The notes: generated from the letters alone by a model not told the origin. Positions 18,997 through 28,463 are shown, numbered from the stretch's first letter. The stretch: 64,000 bases of DNA from Spartinivicinus poritis (GCF_028858535.1 NZ_JAPMOU010000008.1:62001-126000), one strand, 5' to 3'. Program-made: numbers and translations.

Positions 18997-20111
18997 GTTT
19001 TAACGAACGGTTGCAACAAATAAACTGGGATGAAAGCCGACTTTCTATCATGAGTAAAACCACGGCAGATGTCGAACGGGCGCTATCCCGCCAGCGATTA
19101 TCACTTGATGATTTTCAAGCGCTTATTTCACCAGCGGCTGAACCGTTTTTGGAACGACTAGCACAACGGAGTATGCAGTTAACCCGCCAGCGGTTTGGTC
19201 ATACAATGCAAATGTATATACCACTGTATCTGTCTAATTTGTGTGCAAATATATGCAGCTATTGTGGTTTTTCCATTCATAATAAAATCCGTCGTACCAC
19301 ATTAAGTAGTGAACAGCTAAGCGCTGAAATTGCAGCTATAAAACGGATGGGGTTTGATCATGTCCTTATTGTGACGGGAGAGTCTGAACATCGAGTAGGT
19401 ATGGCTTATTTCCGTCAAGTGCTGCCCCTGTTAAAGCAAGCGTTTTCCCATATTTCTATGGAAGTGCAGCCATTAGATCAGCATGAATATGAAGAGCTGA
19501 TCGAGTTGGGGGTTGATGCGGTTTTGGTTTATCAAGAAACCTATAACCCCATCACTTATGCAAAACATCATTTAAAAGGTAAAAAGCAAGATTTTCATTA
19601 TCGTATCCATACCACCGACCGGTTAGGGGCAGCAGGGATTCATAAAATAGGAATTGGTGCCCTAATTGGCTTAGAGGATTGGCGTACTGACTGCTATCAT
19701 GTGGCTGTTCATTTAGATTATTTACAACGTACTTATTGGAAAACTAAATATTCGATTTCATTTCCTCGGTTGCGTCCCTGTGCTGGCGAGTTTCAACCCA
19801 AGTCAATTATGACCGATCGCCAATTGGTCCAATTAATTTGTGCTTATCGGCTATTTAACCCAGATGTTGAACTATCACTCTCAACCCGAGAATCCGCTCA
19901 TTTTCGAAATAATGTATTACCTTTAGGGATAACCAGTTTAAGTGCAGGCTCCAGCACCCAACCCGGTGGTTATGCAGAAGAAAGTCAGCAGGCTTTGGAA
20001 CAGTTTGAAATATCTGATGAAAGAAGCCCAGCTGTCATGGCAAATGTCATTAAACAAAAAGGCTTTGAAGTGGTATGGAAAGATTGGGATAGAAGTTTGA
20101 GTGGTTTATAA
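18993..20111 (+). CDS. thiH: 2-iminoacetate synthase ThiH
   Basis: The 372-aa radical SAM enzyme cleaves tyrosine to give dehydroglycine for ThiG. The cluster motif is visible as [10 protein letters not shown] (Cys-x3-Cys-x2-Cys). Other family blocks are [10 protein letters not shown] just before it, [55 protein letters not shown] and [16 protein letters not shown]. Use of ThiH rather than the oxygen-dependent ThiO fits enterobacterial-type thiazole synthesis. It is the last gene of the operon and is followed by an inverted repeat at 20211-20240. Confidence 0.95.
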   Translation: MSFNERLQQINWDESRLSIMSKTTADVERALSRQRLSLDDFQALISPAAEPFLERLAQRSMQLTRQRFGHTMQMYIPLYLSNLCANICSYCGFSIHNKIRRTTLSSEQLSAEIAAIKRMGFDHVLIVTGESEHRVGMAYFRQVLPLLKQAFSHISMEVQPLDQHEYEELIELGVDAVLVYQETYNPITYAKHHLKGKKQDFHYRIHTTDRLGAAGIHKIGIGALIGLEDWRTDCYHVAVHLDYLQRTYWKTKYSISFPRLRPCAGEFQPKSIMTDRQLVQLICAYRLFNPDVELSLSTRESAHFRNNVLPLGITSLSAGSSTQPGGYAEESQQALEQFEISDERSPAVMANVIKQKGFEVVWKDWDRSLSGL

Positions 20112-20210
20112 AGCCTTCCCCTGCTCTGTAAGAATAGTGATTAATTTAGCCTTTATAAACACCGTAAAGAATAAAATATAGCATTATCAGCCTATTATTA
20201 ATAATACCCT

Positions 20211-20240
20211 TATATCCCTGCTAACTATAACAGGGATATA
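20211..20240. terminator. Inverted repeat between convergent genes
   Basis: TATATCCCTG (20211-20220) and CAGGGATATA (20231-20240) are perfect 10-bp arms around a 10-base loop, 99 bp after thiH and 8 bp after the stop of the convergent gene. It probably ends transcription from the minus-strand gene and backs up termination of the thi operon. T-runs are weak on both sides. Confidence 0.55.
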
Positions 20241-20248
20241 ATTTATCA

Positions 20249-20725
20249 TTAATTAGTACGCTTTATTACCATTGCATTTTTAGAAGAGCCAGAACCAATA
20301 CCTGTTCTACAAGCATTTGAGCGACGTCGTTCTGTTACTACATAACCTTGAGGTACATTTTGATCGGCACAAATTATCATTCCACTTTTAGGATATTTTA
20401 TTACAAATGTATTTTTAGTGTTTCCACTAAAATTGCCTCTTCTACAAGCACTTGAATAAAGACGCTCAGTAAATACAAAACCAAGGGGTATATTTTGGTT
20501 ATCGCATATTTTCATTCCATTCTTTGGGTGTTCTATGACGAAAGTATTTGGCGTTCTAGAGCTAGATCCTCTTCTGCGGCAAGCACTAGAATAGCGAACC
20601 TCAGTAACGACATAGCCTTGGGGTATGCCTTCATAATTACAAATCACTTCTAATGCATGAGAAGTCGATGGTATTGCATTTAACGAAGAAGCTATAATAG
20701 CTGCACTGATTATTGATTTTTTCAT
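20249..20725 (-). CDS. Secreted Cys-containing three-repeat protein, 158 aa
   Basis: Signal peptide of about 24 residues (cleavage after SHA), then three tandem repeats of about 43-45 residues. Each has C-x(4-5)-IPxGYVVTE, an SxACR block, and ends in NTFVI plus a GM/ICxxQ junction, so each unit carries two cysteines that probably pair. The repeat style occurs in various small bacterial secreted proteins but I cannot name a function. It is a single-gene unit facing the thi operon, separated by a hairpin. Confidence 0.7.
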   Translation of the reverse strand: MKKSIISAAIIASSLNAIPSTSHALEVICNYEGIPQGYVVTEVRYSSACRRRGSSSRTPNTFVIEHPKNGMKICDNQNIPLGFVFTERLYSSACRRGNFSGNTKNTFVIKYPKSGMIICADQNVPQGYVVTERRRSNACRTGIGSGSSKNAMVIKRTN

Positions 20726-21014
20726 TTTGTCTATGCTCCTTTAGTCTTAAATACTTAAAAAAATATACTGCTAGTGTAGGCTATAAATAAGCGATGGCTT
20801 TATATCACAGTATTTATATATGTCAAAGCTATATGAAGAACTTCTGTTTATGTTTTAGCGTAGAACTGTGAAGTGGGTCATTGGCTAATTCTACTAAAGT
20901 ATTAGTTACATAAAAAATTCATCTGGAATGAGATTTTATTTACTCGATTTAGAGTTATTTAATGCTTGACTAGCACGATGAGTTAGGCTCAGAAGGCTAG
21001 ATGGATTTACAGGC

Positions 21015-21182
21015 TCAACGAACAATCAACACGATACCTGCAGGCGATGGTGTCGTATATTGCTCTTGTATTTCAATTGCGACCTGATTATTTCTATTCT
21101 CCATGTGATAAAGTTTGTTCAAGCACTTAACGATTCCCTGACGGCGTCTTTTTAGTCTTTTGGATTCAGTCGTATCCAGCAT
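21015..21182 (-). CDS. Possible small ORF or gene remnant, 55 aa
   Basis: ATG at 21182 begins a very basic, helical segment (KRLKRRRQG) followed by a hydrophobic tail ending VLIVR. There is no clear ribosome site. The remaining sequence from 20726 to 21412 shows no other gene. It may be a leftover of a decayed gene. Confidence 0.25.
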   Translation of the reverse strand: MLDTTESKRLKRRRQGIVKCLNKLYHMENRNNQVAIEIQEQYTTPSPAGIVLIVR

Positions 21183-21412
21183 TAAGTGCTTGGCATTAGA
21201 AAAATAAGGCGCTACTGAAATTGGGTATGCTTTGAAAATAAAGGCTAAAAAAGCCTAATAGCAGTCGTTTGAACTTAATGCAATAACCAACTAATTTTAG
21301 GGTGCTAAGTTGCGGCTGGTTTGAAGAAATTTTAAAAATATGGCATGAAAAATAAAATAGTAAAAAAAGTGTAGTGATCAATTAATATCTATAGCAAGGA
21401 GGTATTATAAAG

Positions 21413-21676
21413 ATGAATAAAGAGTTTATTCAAGATGGCATTACTAATAAAGTCACTCGTGTTGAAGACAGTGACAAACTATCAATTGACGCTTTTGATT
21501 TACACTATAAAAACAAATTTGGTATAGTCGCAGGCTATTTGCCTCGTGATAGTAAGCATATCGGAAAATGGCTTAGTAACCTTGTTAAGTTAGCTAATGA
21601 GGCGTGGCAGAAAGATAGCCAGGTCTGTTATGAACCATCAGTGCAAGCGATGAAAGATATGCTCAAATTGCCATAG
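21413..21676 (+). CDS. 87-aa protein heading the ferritin-like/MNIO cluster; possible PSDC-domain fragment
   Basis: A very strong ribosome site (AAGGAGGT) precedes the ATG by nine bases, so translation is credible. The segment VAGYLPRDSKHIGKWLSNLV resembles the N-terminal PSDC region found in some phosphatidylserine-decarboxylase-like proteins (GWLP...H..L..WL), and VQAMKDML near the end fits the following block, but the catalytic decarboxylase domain is absent. It could be a truncated gene or an independent small partner. The ferritin-like gene starts 117 bp downstream on the same strand. The similarity is weak and by eye. Confidence 0.5.
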   Translation: MNKEFIQDGITNKVTRVEDSDKLSIDAFDLHYKNKFGIVAGYLPRDSKHIGKWLSNLVKLANEAWQKDSQVCYEPSVQAMKDMLKLP

Positions 21677-21792
21677 CTAATACAAGTAAACGGTAGCAGT
21701 ATAATTAGTTGTTGTCACTGGAAATATGAGTCAATATGCAAGTATTGGCTAATTAATATATAAATAGTATAAATAAAAAAGGATAGCCTGGT

Positions 21793-24063
21793 ATGGAAAC
21801 AGAAAAAAGTAAAAATATAACCGCGCTTAAAAATCGTGATCCTAAATATATCAGTACAGATATGTCTGCGGTAAAAGCACTGGTTCAAGCTGCTGTTAAC
21901 GTAGAACTTTTTACTATTCCTCTGTACATGACAACTCTTTACTCTATCAAAGGGATGCATGAAATTAATTCTAATAACCAGCTTTATTTAGGTCGCCAAT
22001 GGCCGGGTTCAGCGCCAGCCGCAAAACCAGCAACTGAAAATGAAAAAGCATTTAATACTATTTATAGTGTTTTTATCGATGAAATGCTGCATTTACAGTT
22101 AGCTGCAAATATAGCCAGCAGTGTAGGTGTTGCACCCACATTTACCAGTAGAGAACTACAGGATGAAAATGCAGGTTGGATTTGCTATGGTGATGATAAA
22201 ACGACCATTCCTCACATTTTGGATCTGCGTGATACCAAACACTATAGTCATGTAAAAGTGAAGTTAGGGCCAGTGGATGAGAATCAGTTAGACCTATTTC
22301 TGGCAATAGAAGAGCCCTCTGATATTGCTGAAGAAGAATTGGGTACAGATAAACACTTTAAAAACTGCCAGATTAAATACGAATTATGTCGTGATAAGTA
22401 TTTTCCTTCAGTCCCCTTTAAAGGCTGGCAAGAAGATTACAATGAGAGTAACCTACCATTGTTTGGTTCCATTGGTTATATGTATAAGTGTTTAACCCAA
22501 TACCTTGAAATTAGGTATAGCGATAATACAACTCTTTGGGAAGCCCTTTATCAGCCAGTTTCTATGCAACGTGATCAGTTTAATGCAGTGGATAGTGGAC
22601 ACCCATATGAGGAGTACCCTAAATTTGATGCAACTGTTAAGAATAAAATTAAGGGTAGTGCAAAACATACTGCAGAAGTGGCTAAGAAAAAAGTCTTTAC
22701 CATGATTAATGCGATTACTGATCAGGGTGAAGGCAGTACGGTTGCCCCTACTTTAGACTTTCTTACTGCTACTGCAAAAAATATCGTTGAGCGGCTTATT
22801 AGTAGAGCACTGACTAATGATCATTTAAAGCAAAAATTGAAAGAAATATTGGCTTTTATTAATAATGAACCTAATGCCAAACTACCTAAAGTAGAAGGAG
22901 AAGATACCAATCTGCTGGATTTACAAAATATTCGCACTTTAATTTCCAGTCATTTAGAAAAAGAACAGAATAAGTCAGACCGAGACTTAGTCTTAGCCTT
23001 AAAGACCATACCCTTGGAAGATCACTTATTAAAAATACAACACCTAAGAAGTGTTAAGGTCAAGTATCGCCCTGATAAATTAGCCTTGGAAAAAGATTAT
23101 CCCAGCTATTCAGCTAAAGGTCAGTTAGAGTACAATCATAGTAATATCGCAGCTGCTCGTGCTGATAATGGCATGGATGACCATTATGAACGATTTATCG
23201 AGGTTAAAAGTAAGCTTGGTCAAATTATGACTTGGAAAAGGTGGCATGCTGATCCAGAGAATCACTGGACGGCAGATGATTTAAAAACTGAATATTATGA
23301 TTGTAATAAATACCAAGATTCTTTACCTGATCCAAATGATATTGCTTGTGCTTTAAATAAACTCAAGTTAGAAGAACAGGAATCAAATTACCGGCTATTC
23401 AGTCAAACGGCTGTAGGTACTATCTATGGTATTACCAGTGTATTAAATCAATACTGGCAAAGTCCAAATACGGAATTTCCTTCGCCATCAATGTTTGGTT
23501 CAGGTGACCGAGTCTCTATTTGCTGGGCTATATTTGGCAAAGCCCCTGATTTGTCACTGGGGATTGAAAAGGTTGAGCCAGGTAAAATGTATCATGCATG
23601 CCAAGGGCTAAGTTATACTGGAGATGCTACACAAGATTGTGCTTCTAAAGCCGTTTATCATAGTTGTAAGGGCTCTAACCAGTGTAAAGGACAGGGCGGT
23701 TGTGGTTTTGTACACAGTGTGAGTGGCGGGGGAAATTGTTCTAGCAGTGGAAATACAGGCACTGATTCCTCGCTTTATACGGCGCCGGGCAATAATTTTT
23801 GTAATGGTTTTGGTGGTTGTGCGGTGCCAATGTCTGCTGCACAGCTGTATCCTCATAGTGGTGAAATGCAAGTAAATAAATTTACTGGGCCTGATTGTGA
23901 GTTTACAGCATTAAAAGAGCCTATAAAATTTGAAGAGGGGGAGTCTGTATATCAAATTGCCTGGAAAGCATATTGTAAGTCACTTGAAGCGAGTGGTAAA
24001 ACACCACCAAGCTCACCACCAGCGGTGAGTGATTTACGCTTAGCATTTCCTCCTTCCACATGA
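21793..24063 (+). CDS. Ferritin-like (VioB/iminophenylpyruvate dimer synthase-type) protein with Cys-rich C-terminal tail
   Basis: The 756-aa protein begins with a ferritin-like helical domain of the type found in VioB: VNVELFTIPLY (E38) and FIDEMLHLQLA (E97, H100) are the usual carboxylate/histidine iron ligands. A long helical middle part follows. From residue 594 the character changes to Gly/Cys-rich: cysteines at 603, 616, 625, 631, 637, 649, 670, 676, 702 and 728, with CKGSNQCKGQGGCGF and CNGFGGC motifs. Such CxGxxxCxGxGGC segments resemble substrates of DUF692 (MNIO) enzymes, and the next gene is one, overlapping by ATGA. Inference: the tail is the modified substrate, fused to a possible oxidase. 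AAGGA precedes the ATG. Confidence 0.75.
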   Translation: METEKSKNITALKNRDPKYISTDMSAVKALVQAAVNVELFTIPLYMTTLYSIKGMHEINSNNQLYLGRQWPGSAPAAKPATENEKAFNTIYSVFIDEMLHLQLAANIASSVGVAPTFTSRELQDENAGWICYGDDKTTIPHILDLRDTKHYSHVKVKLGPVDENQLDLFLAIEEPSDIAEEELGTDKHFKNCQIKYELCRDKYFPSVPFKGWQEDYNESNLPLFGSIGYMYKCLTQYLEIRYSDNTTLWEALYQPVSMQRDQFNAVDSGHPYEEYPKFDATVKNKIKGSAKHTAEVAKKKVFTMINAITDQGEGSTVAPTLDFLTATAKNIVERLISRALTNDHLKQKLKEILAFINNEPNAKLPKVEGEDTNLLDLQNIRTLISSHLEKEQNKSDRDLVLALKTIPLEDHLLKIQHLRSVKVKYRPDKLALEKDYPSYSAKGQLEYNHSNIAAARADNGMDDHYERFIEVKSKLGQIMTWKRWHADPENHWTADDLKTEYYDCNKYQDSLPDPNDIACALNKLKLEEQESNYRLFSQTAVGTIYGITSVLNQYWQSPNTEFPSPSMFGSGDRVSICWAIFGKAPDLSLGIEKVEPGKMYHACQGLSYTGDATQDCASKAVYHSCKGSNQCKGQGGCGFVHSVSGGGNCSSSGNTGTDSSLYTAPGNNFCNGFGGCAVPMSAAQLYPHSGEMQVNKFTGPDCEFTALKEPIKFEEGESVYQIAWKAYCKSLEASGKTPPSSPPAVSDLRLAFPPST

Positions 24064-25007
24064 TAAGCGAAAAACAATCCTGTCAACGACGCCTGGGCCT
24101 GACTAATTTAGGCTTAGGCGTCGGGCTTAGAAATCAGCACTTTCCCTATCTGATGCAAAATGAGCCGCAGGTCGACTGGCTTGAAATTATCAGTGAAAAC
24201 TTTATCGATAATTATGGCTATGATCGTTATGTGTTAAATTTGCTTAGAGAGAAAGTGCCAATTGTTATGCATGGGGTTTCGCTATCGATTGGTAGTAGTG
24301 ACCCTTTAGATAGGGACTACCTGAATAAATTAAAACAACTGGCTGATGAAATACAGGTCCAATGGGTTTCTGATCATTTATGCTGGACAGGCATTGCAGG
24401 CATTAATACCCATGACCTGTTGCCTATGCCGTTAACTGAAGAGTCATTGCTGTATGTCGCAGAGCGTGTTAAGCAAGTGCAAGATTTTCTGGAGCGCCCC
24501 CTTATTTTGGAAAACCCAAGTACTTATGTACAGTTTACGCAGTCTACATTAACAGAGTGGGAATTTCTTAGTGAGCTAACGGAATTGACAGCCTGTGGCT
24601 TGTTGTTGGATGTCAATAATGTCTTTGTGTCTGCCTATAATCATGGGTTTGATCCAGGGGTTTATATTGAAAATTTACCGCATGAAAACATTGTTCAAGT
24701 ACATTTAGCAGGCCCAACAAAAAATGGTGACTGTTTAATTGATACTCATGATCAGCCTGTTCCTAGAGAGGTTTGGCTTCTTTATCAGCGTGTGCATCAT
24801 CTGACAGGAGGTGTTTCTACCTTATTAGAGTGGGATGCTAATATACCCGATTACCCTCAATTAATAGAGGAGGTATTTAAAGCAAAGCGAGTGATTAATG
24901 GACAAATACCCAACACAGCTGTTTTTGAATCAACACAACAGATGATTTCAAATCCGGTTAACTTTCAGTTAGGTAGCGCAGGTGAGTCAATTAAAACTAA
25001 CCAGTGA
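24060..25007 (+). CDS. DUF692 multinuclear non-heme iron oxygenase (MNIO, BufB-like)
   Basis: The 315-aa TIM-barrel protein matches DUF692 throughout: GLGVGLRNQHFPY, WLEIISENFIDN, HGVSLSIGS, WVSDHLCW, LENPSTY, LLDVNNVFVSA, VQVHLAGP, IDTHDQPV and LLEWDANIPDY. The His, Asp, Glu and Asn residues in these blocks are the two- or three-iron ligands of the family. Characterised members (MbnB, TglH, ChrH, BufB) modify cysteines of peptide substrates, for example to oxazolone/thioamide or thiooxazole. The start overlaps the stop of the Cys-rich ferritin-like gene, and the next gene overlaps its end by 26 bp, so the three are a translationally coupled unit. Confidence 0.9.
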   Translation: MISEKQSCQRRLGLTNLGLGVGLRNQHFPYLMQNEPQVDWLEIISENFIDNYGYDRYVLNLLREKVPIVMHGVSLSIGSSDPLDRDYLNKLKQLADEIQVQWVSDHLCWTGIAGINTHDLLPMPLTEESLLYVAERVKQVQDFLERPLILENPSTYVQFTQSTLTEWEFLSELTELTACGLLLDVNNVFVSAYNHGFDPGVYIENLPHENIVQVHLAGPTKNGDCLIDTHDQPVPREVWLLYQRVHHLTGGVSTLLEWDANIPDYPQLIEEVFKAKRVINGQIPNTAVFESTQQMISNPVNFQLGSAGESIKTNQ

Positions 25008-25890
25008 ACCTGGTAATCAACAAGCATTATGGGATAAAGATAATTCACTCAAGATAAGTCTTGATAAACACCAGCAATGGTTTCAAGCAGTAACAACCTA
25101 TAACAGGGGACTTTACTATGGACTACAAGCGGCAGAACAACAGTATGATTTAACCGCTGAGCAAGTGGTTGTGGCAGGCCATTTAGACAGCAAGCATCGT
25201 TTAGCTATTTATGCAAATGGCTATGTAGCTAGATTGCTAGAGTGTTTACGAGCTGACTACTCTGCATTATGTAGAATGCTAGGTCAATCACTGTTTGACA
25301 CCTTTGCTTGCGCTTATATTACGGAAACACCTTCTAAATCTTTCACATTGTTTGAGCTGGGTAAAGGTTTTCCTGACTTTTTAGCGCGTACTCGACCTTG
25401 TGGGGATAATATTTCCCCTGAACTTGAAAAACAGTTATTACTGCCGATTGAGTTGGCTAAGCTGGAACGACAGCGTGTAGAAGTGATACGGTGTGTTGGT
25501 CATGAAAATGACACAAATACCTACTTTGATCTTGAAATATTGCCTGTCATTGACAACTCATCTGTGGCTTTATCTAAAACAGCTCGACTGGGGTGCTATT
25601 CATTTCCACTGGTTGAATATCTGCAAAAACTGGACTCCCAACAGGCAGCTAACCCACCTGAACCAAAACTAGACTATCTAATTGTTTATCGAAGCAACTA
25701 CCGAGTTAAAATAGAATCAATCACAAACTGGCAATATGAGTTTTTATTAGCCTGTAAGAATAAAACATCTATTAATCAAGTTGTTAAAGCGACAGCTAGC
25801 AGGTGTGGTATAACCTATCAGTCATTATTAACTGATATCTATCTCTGGTTACCGCAAACTTTGCTAAGGGGGATATTGCACTTATCATGA
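24982..25890 (+). CDS. DUF2063 partner protein (BufC-like)
   Basis: The 302-aa protein carries the DUF2063 'putative DNA-binding' domain in its first half (HRLAIYANGYVARLLECLRADYSALCRMLG, shown here as two blocks: HRLAIYANGYVARL and LRADYSALCRMLG) and an alpha/beta second half. In MNIO clusters this family supplies the RiPP-recognition partner that presents the precursor to the oxygenase; the DNA-binding name is historical. The GTG start lies inside the MNIO gene, giving a 26-bp overlap. Its presence strengthens the reading of the cluster as a peptide- or protein-modification system. Confidence 0.85.
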   Translation: MSQLKLTSEPGNQQALWDKDNSLKISLDKHQQWFQAVTTYNRGLYYGLQAAEQQYDLTAEQVVVAGHLDSKHRLAIYANGYVARLLECLRADYSALCRMLGQSLFDTFACAYITETPSKSFTLFELGKGFPDFLARTRPCGDNISPELEKQLLLPIELAKLERQRVEVIRCVGHENDTNTYFDLEILPVIDNSSVALSKTARLGCYSFPLVEYLQKLDSQQAANPPEPKLDYLIVYRSNYRVKIESITNWQYEFLLACKNKTSINQVVKATASRCGITYQSLLTDIYLWLPQTLLRGILHLS

Positions 25891-25956
25891 ATCTGAAAGA
25901 TAGCGTATTTGCACCGAAGGGCATATTCTTCTGCATTAAGTGATTTTCTATAGTTA

Positions 25957-26925
25957 TCAACCACTGCCGATAAAAGTTACATCCTTTAGCTGAGTAGGGT
26001 TAACTTCTAGCCCAATTTTTTTTAACGTATTTGCATTAATAATAAACTTTACTTGTTGGGGCATAATAACTTTCATGTTTGCAATCTTCTCACCTTGCTG
26101 ATGTTTGTGAACAATGTCAGCCGCTTGCTGTCCCAGCTTTTCATAGCTGGCAACAGTACCTAACAACGCACCAGCTAGCACAAATGCCTCCTCAGATGCG
26201 ATAGATTTAAGTTTGTAAGATAAGAGTGATTTAGCTATCAGCCTGCGCTTTGATAATAGAAAACTATCACTGGATAAATAGACAGTATTAATGCCTGCAT
26301 TGACAATTTTTTTCATTATTATATTAAAATCATTAATAGATGCTGCTTTGTCAGGCTTGATTCTAAAGCGCTTAACTTCAAAACCCAATTCTGACTGTAA
26401 ACTAAAGAGTTTGTTTGATATATACTGAGAATTTAGTTCTCTAGGGTTAAATATAAAACCAACTTTAGTGAAAGCCAGTAGCTTTTTAGCATTATATAAC
26501 TGCTTATATAATGAGACAGTGCTAGTAGTGCCTGTTATGTTTCCTCCAACTGGTTTCGTTAATGACTTGACAAGCCCTGCTTTAATAGGATCAGTGACAA
26601 CCATAAATAGTTGTGGGACTGTAGAAACTTGTCTTTGTTTTACCAGACTCGAAACTGTTGTACCAAATGTATAAATGTAGTCATAGTATTTTAGGTTTGG
26701 TTTTATTTCAGACTGGACAAACCAAACTAAATCGTCTCTGTTTTGCTTTGCATCAAAAACAGTATACCAAACATCGTATCCATAGTTATTAAGTTGCTGC
26801 TTAAAACCAATTTCTGCGGGAGTATCTCCACGCCATAAAACCATTAAAATATTGACACGATTAGTATCTGCAACACTTAGAAAGCTAAGTGTTGCTAATA
26901 ATGAAGTTATAAGCTTTTTTGGCAT
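25957..26925 (-). CDS. ABC-type substrate-binding protein, TrpX/PF04392 type
   Basis: ATG at 26925 with AAGGT upstream (a TTG one codon earlier is less likely). A signal peptide (about 1-20, ending SVADT) is followed by a periplasmic binding fold: NILMVLWRGDTPAE, PQLFMVVTDPIKAGLVKSL, GGNITGTTSTV, VGFIFNPRELNS, YLSSDSFLLS and LGQQAADIV are the standard blocks. Members bind aromatic amino acids or related compounds. No permease or ATPase gene is adjacent. Confidence 0.8.
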   Translation of the reverse strand: MPKKLITSLLATLSFLSVADTNRVNILMVLWRGDTPAEIGFKQQLNNYGYDVWYTVFDAKQNRDDLVWFVQSEIKPNLKYYDYIYTFGTTVSSLVKQRQVSTVPQLFMVVTDPIKAGLVKSLTKPVGGNITGTTSTVSLYKQLYNAKKLLAFTKVGFIFNPRELNSQYISNKLFSLQSELGFEVKRFRIKPDKAASINDFNIIMKKIVNAGINTVYLSSDSFLLSKRRLIAKSLLSYKLKSIASEEAFVLAGALLGTVASYEKLGQQAADIVHKHQQGEKIANMKVIMPQQVKFIINANTLKKIGLEVNPTQLKDVTFIGSG

Positions 26926-27492
26926 CAAGATATACCTTGTAGCTTGTTAACTTTGTAAGTATAGCTAAGAGGCTATTCTTTCAAGCTATTGGCTGCTTCA
27001 CTAGTCGTGTATGCGTAAAATAAGTTATTCGGCTATGTTACTTTTGCTTGACATGCTTAAAGTATCTAGTAGAAAAGAGATGCGACTTTGCTTTATGTAT
27101 GAGCTACTAGTGCTCTATAAAAAAGTTGGATAATTGTTTTCAAAGCTATTAATATATTTTGCGAATGACTTCTATAAATGCTTTCCTGACTTTTATCTTC
27201 TGCCAGCTAAAGTTGTTTTAATTTAATCCAGCCAATTCAGTCTGGCATTGCTACCACGGGTGGGTGATCTCGTTTAAATAACTCTTTGCTGTGAGTATAT
27301 ATCATTTTATTTTTAAACTTAAAAACGATTTATGATAGGCATGCTTTCCACGCGGGGAAGCGTTATGCCTGTAAAAAAGTGCTTGAAAGTGAGTTGGGCT
27401 TGATAATTAATTTATAACTTTTTCTGGTAATAACTTATAGTTAAGGGTACCTCTAGTATGAATGTTAATGCTTTGGACTAGTTTGGGTAACC
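26926..27492. other. Gene-free stretch with one imperfect hairpin
   Basis: No coding frame of note. An imperfect hairpin (AGGCAT at 27337 pairing with ATGCCT ending 27370, with TTCC/GGAA inside) lies about 120 bp before the binding-protein gene. It may be an RNA leader structure or a small repeat. Promoters for the divergent genes must lie here but none is clear enough to call. Confidence 0.35.
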
Positions 27493-28251
27493 ATGAAGTC
27501 AATAATGAACTGTTTTTTTTGTTTTCTAATATGGGTGCAAGTTTCTATTGCTAATGAGCATATTAAGATTATAACTGAATATTTCCCTCCTTATAGTATT
27601 TATATCGATGGTCAGCTAGAAGGTATAAGCACAGAAGTTGTTAAAGCGGTGCTAAATGATTTGAAATTGAATGGTTTGGAAATAATTGTTTACCCCTGGG
27701 TGAGGGCCTATAATACTGCCTTGACTGAGAAAAATACGTTAATATTCCCGCTAGGGAGAAACAATCGACGAGAAACACTTTTTAAGTGGGTAGGAGTTAT
27801 TTCTCCTGCTCAATTTTATTTATTTTCGTTGCATAATAGAGATGATATTTTAATCGCTTCCTTAAATGAAGCACAAAAGTACACACTAGGCACTGTAATA
27901 AATGATGTTAGAGAGCAGTACTTGATTGATAAAGGATTTAAGGTAGGTACTGAGATTTTTACTGCACTGAATCATGATCAAAATCTGCTCAAGCTGCTTA
28001 AAGGGCGCATTGACTTATGGCCGATGAATGAGCTAGCAGCCTATTATTTAGTAAAAAAAAGAAAGCTTTTACCAAAATATACTATAAAAAAAGTGTTTCA
28101 CCTAGCTGACTTGTCTACGGAAGGATATTATATGGCTTTTAATAAAGATACAGATAATAATATAGTTTCTCAATTTAGGAAGAGTCTTAATAAAATTAAA
28201 CAAAAAGGAGTTTACAAAAATATTATTAGCTCCTATTTGGTAGATGATTAG
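27493..28251 (+). CDS. Periplasmic solute-binding protein, SBP_bac_3 family
   Basis: The 252-aa protein has a short signal peptide (about 20 residues, ending SIANE), then IITEYFPPYSIYIDGQLEG, VYPWVRAYNTALTEKNTLIFP and, in the second lobe, YTLGTVINDVREQYL. The FPPY and PW-R-AY patterns are typical of the ABC-binding-like group related to bacterial sensor domains. It stands alone with no transport genes. A degraded relative of the same family appears to follow at 28362. Confidence 0.78.
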   Translation: MKSIMNCFFCFLIWVQVSIANEHIKIITEYFPPYSIYIDGQLEGISTEVVKAVLNDLKLNGLEIIVYPWVRAYNTALTEKNTLIFPLGRNNRRETLFKWVGVISPAQFYLFSLHNRDDILIASLNEAQKYTLGTVINDVREQYLIDKGFKVGTEIFTALNHDQNLLKLLKGRIDLWPMNELAAYYLVKKRKLLPKYTIKKVFHLADLSTEGYYMAFNKDTDNNIVSQFRKSLNKIKQKGVYKNIISSYLVDD

Positions 28252-28361
28252 TTTCAAATTGAGAACAGTCAACATTGCTATTAACTGAGATAAAGTGGGT
28301 TGACTTATATAAATTTGTTAAATATTTGTTACTGTGCTGAAAAAGAGAGTTTACATTTGGT

Positions 28362-28463
28362 ATGGTGAAAAATAGTAGATGGCGCTTGCTATTATTCGTT
28401 TTTATAACTATTAATTGTACCCTTACAGCTAATGATTTTAAGTTTGGTTATGCTATAAATTAG
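28362..28463 (+). pseudogene. Signal-peptide remnant of a binding-protein gene
   Basis: An ATG-initiated 33-codon frame encodes a complete signal peptide (WRLLLFVFITINCTLTA) followed by NDFKFGYAIN and a stop, and in frame after the stop YDWLRL. This matches the first 35 residues of the SBP_bac_3 proteins in this window (compare KFGYA / QMGYASFSPY). The rest of the gene is gone. 28252-28826 holds nothing else that I can call as a gene. Confidence 0.4.
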
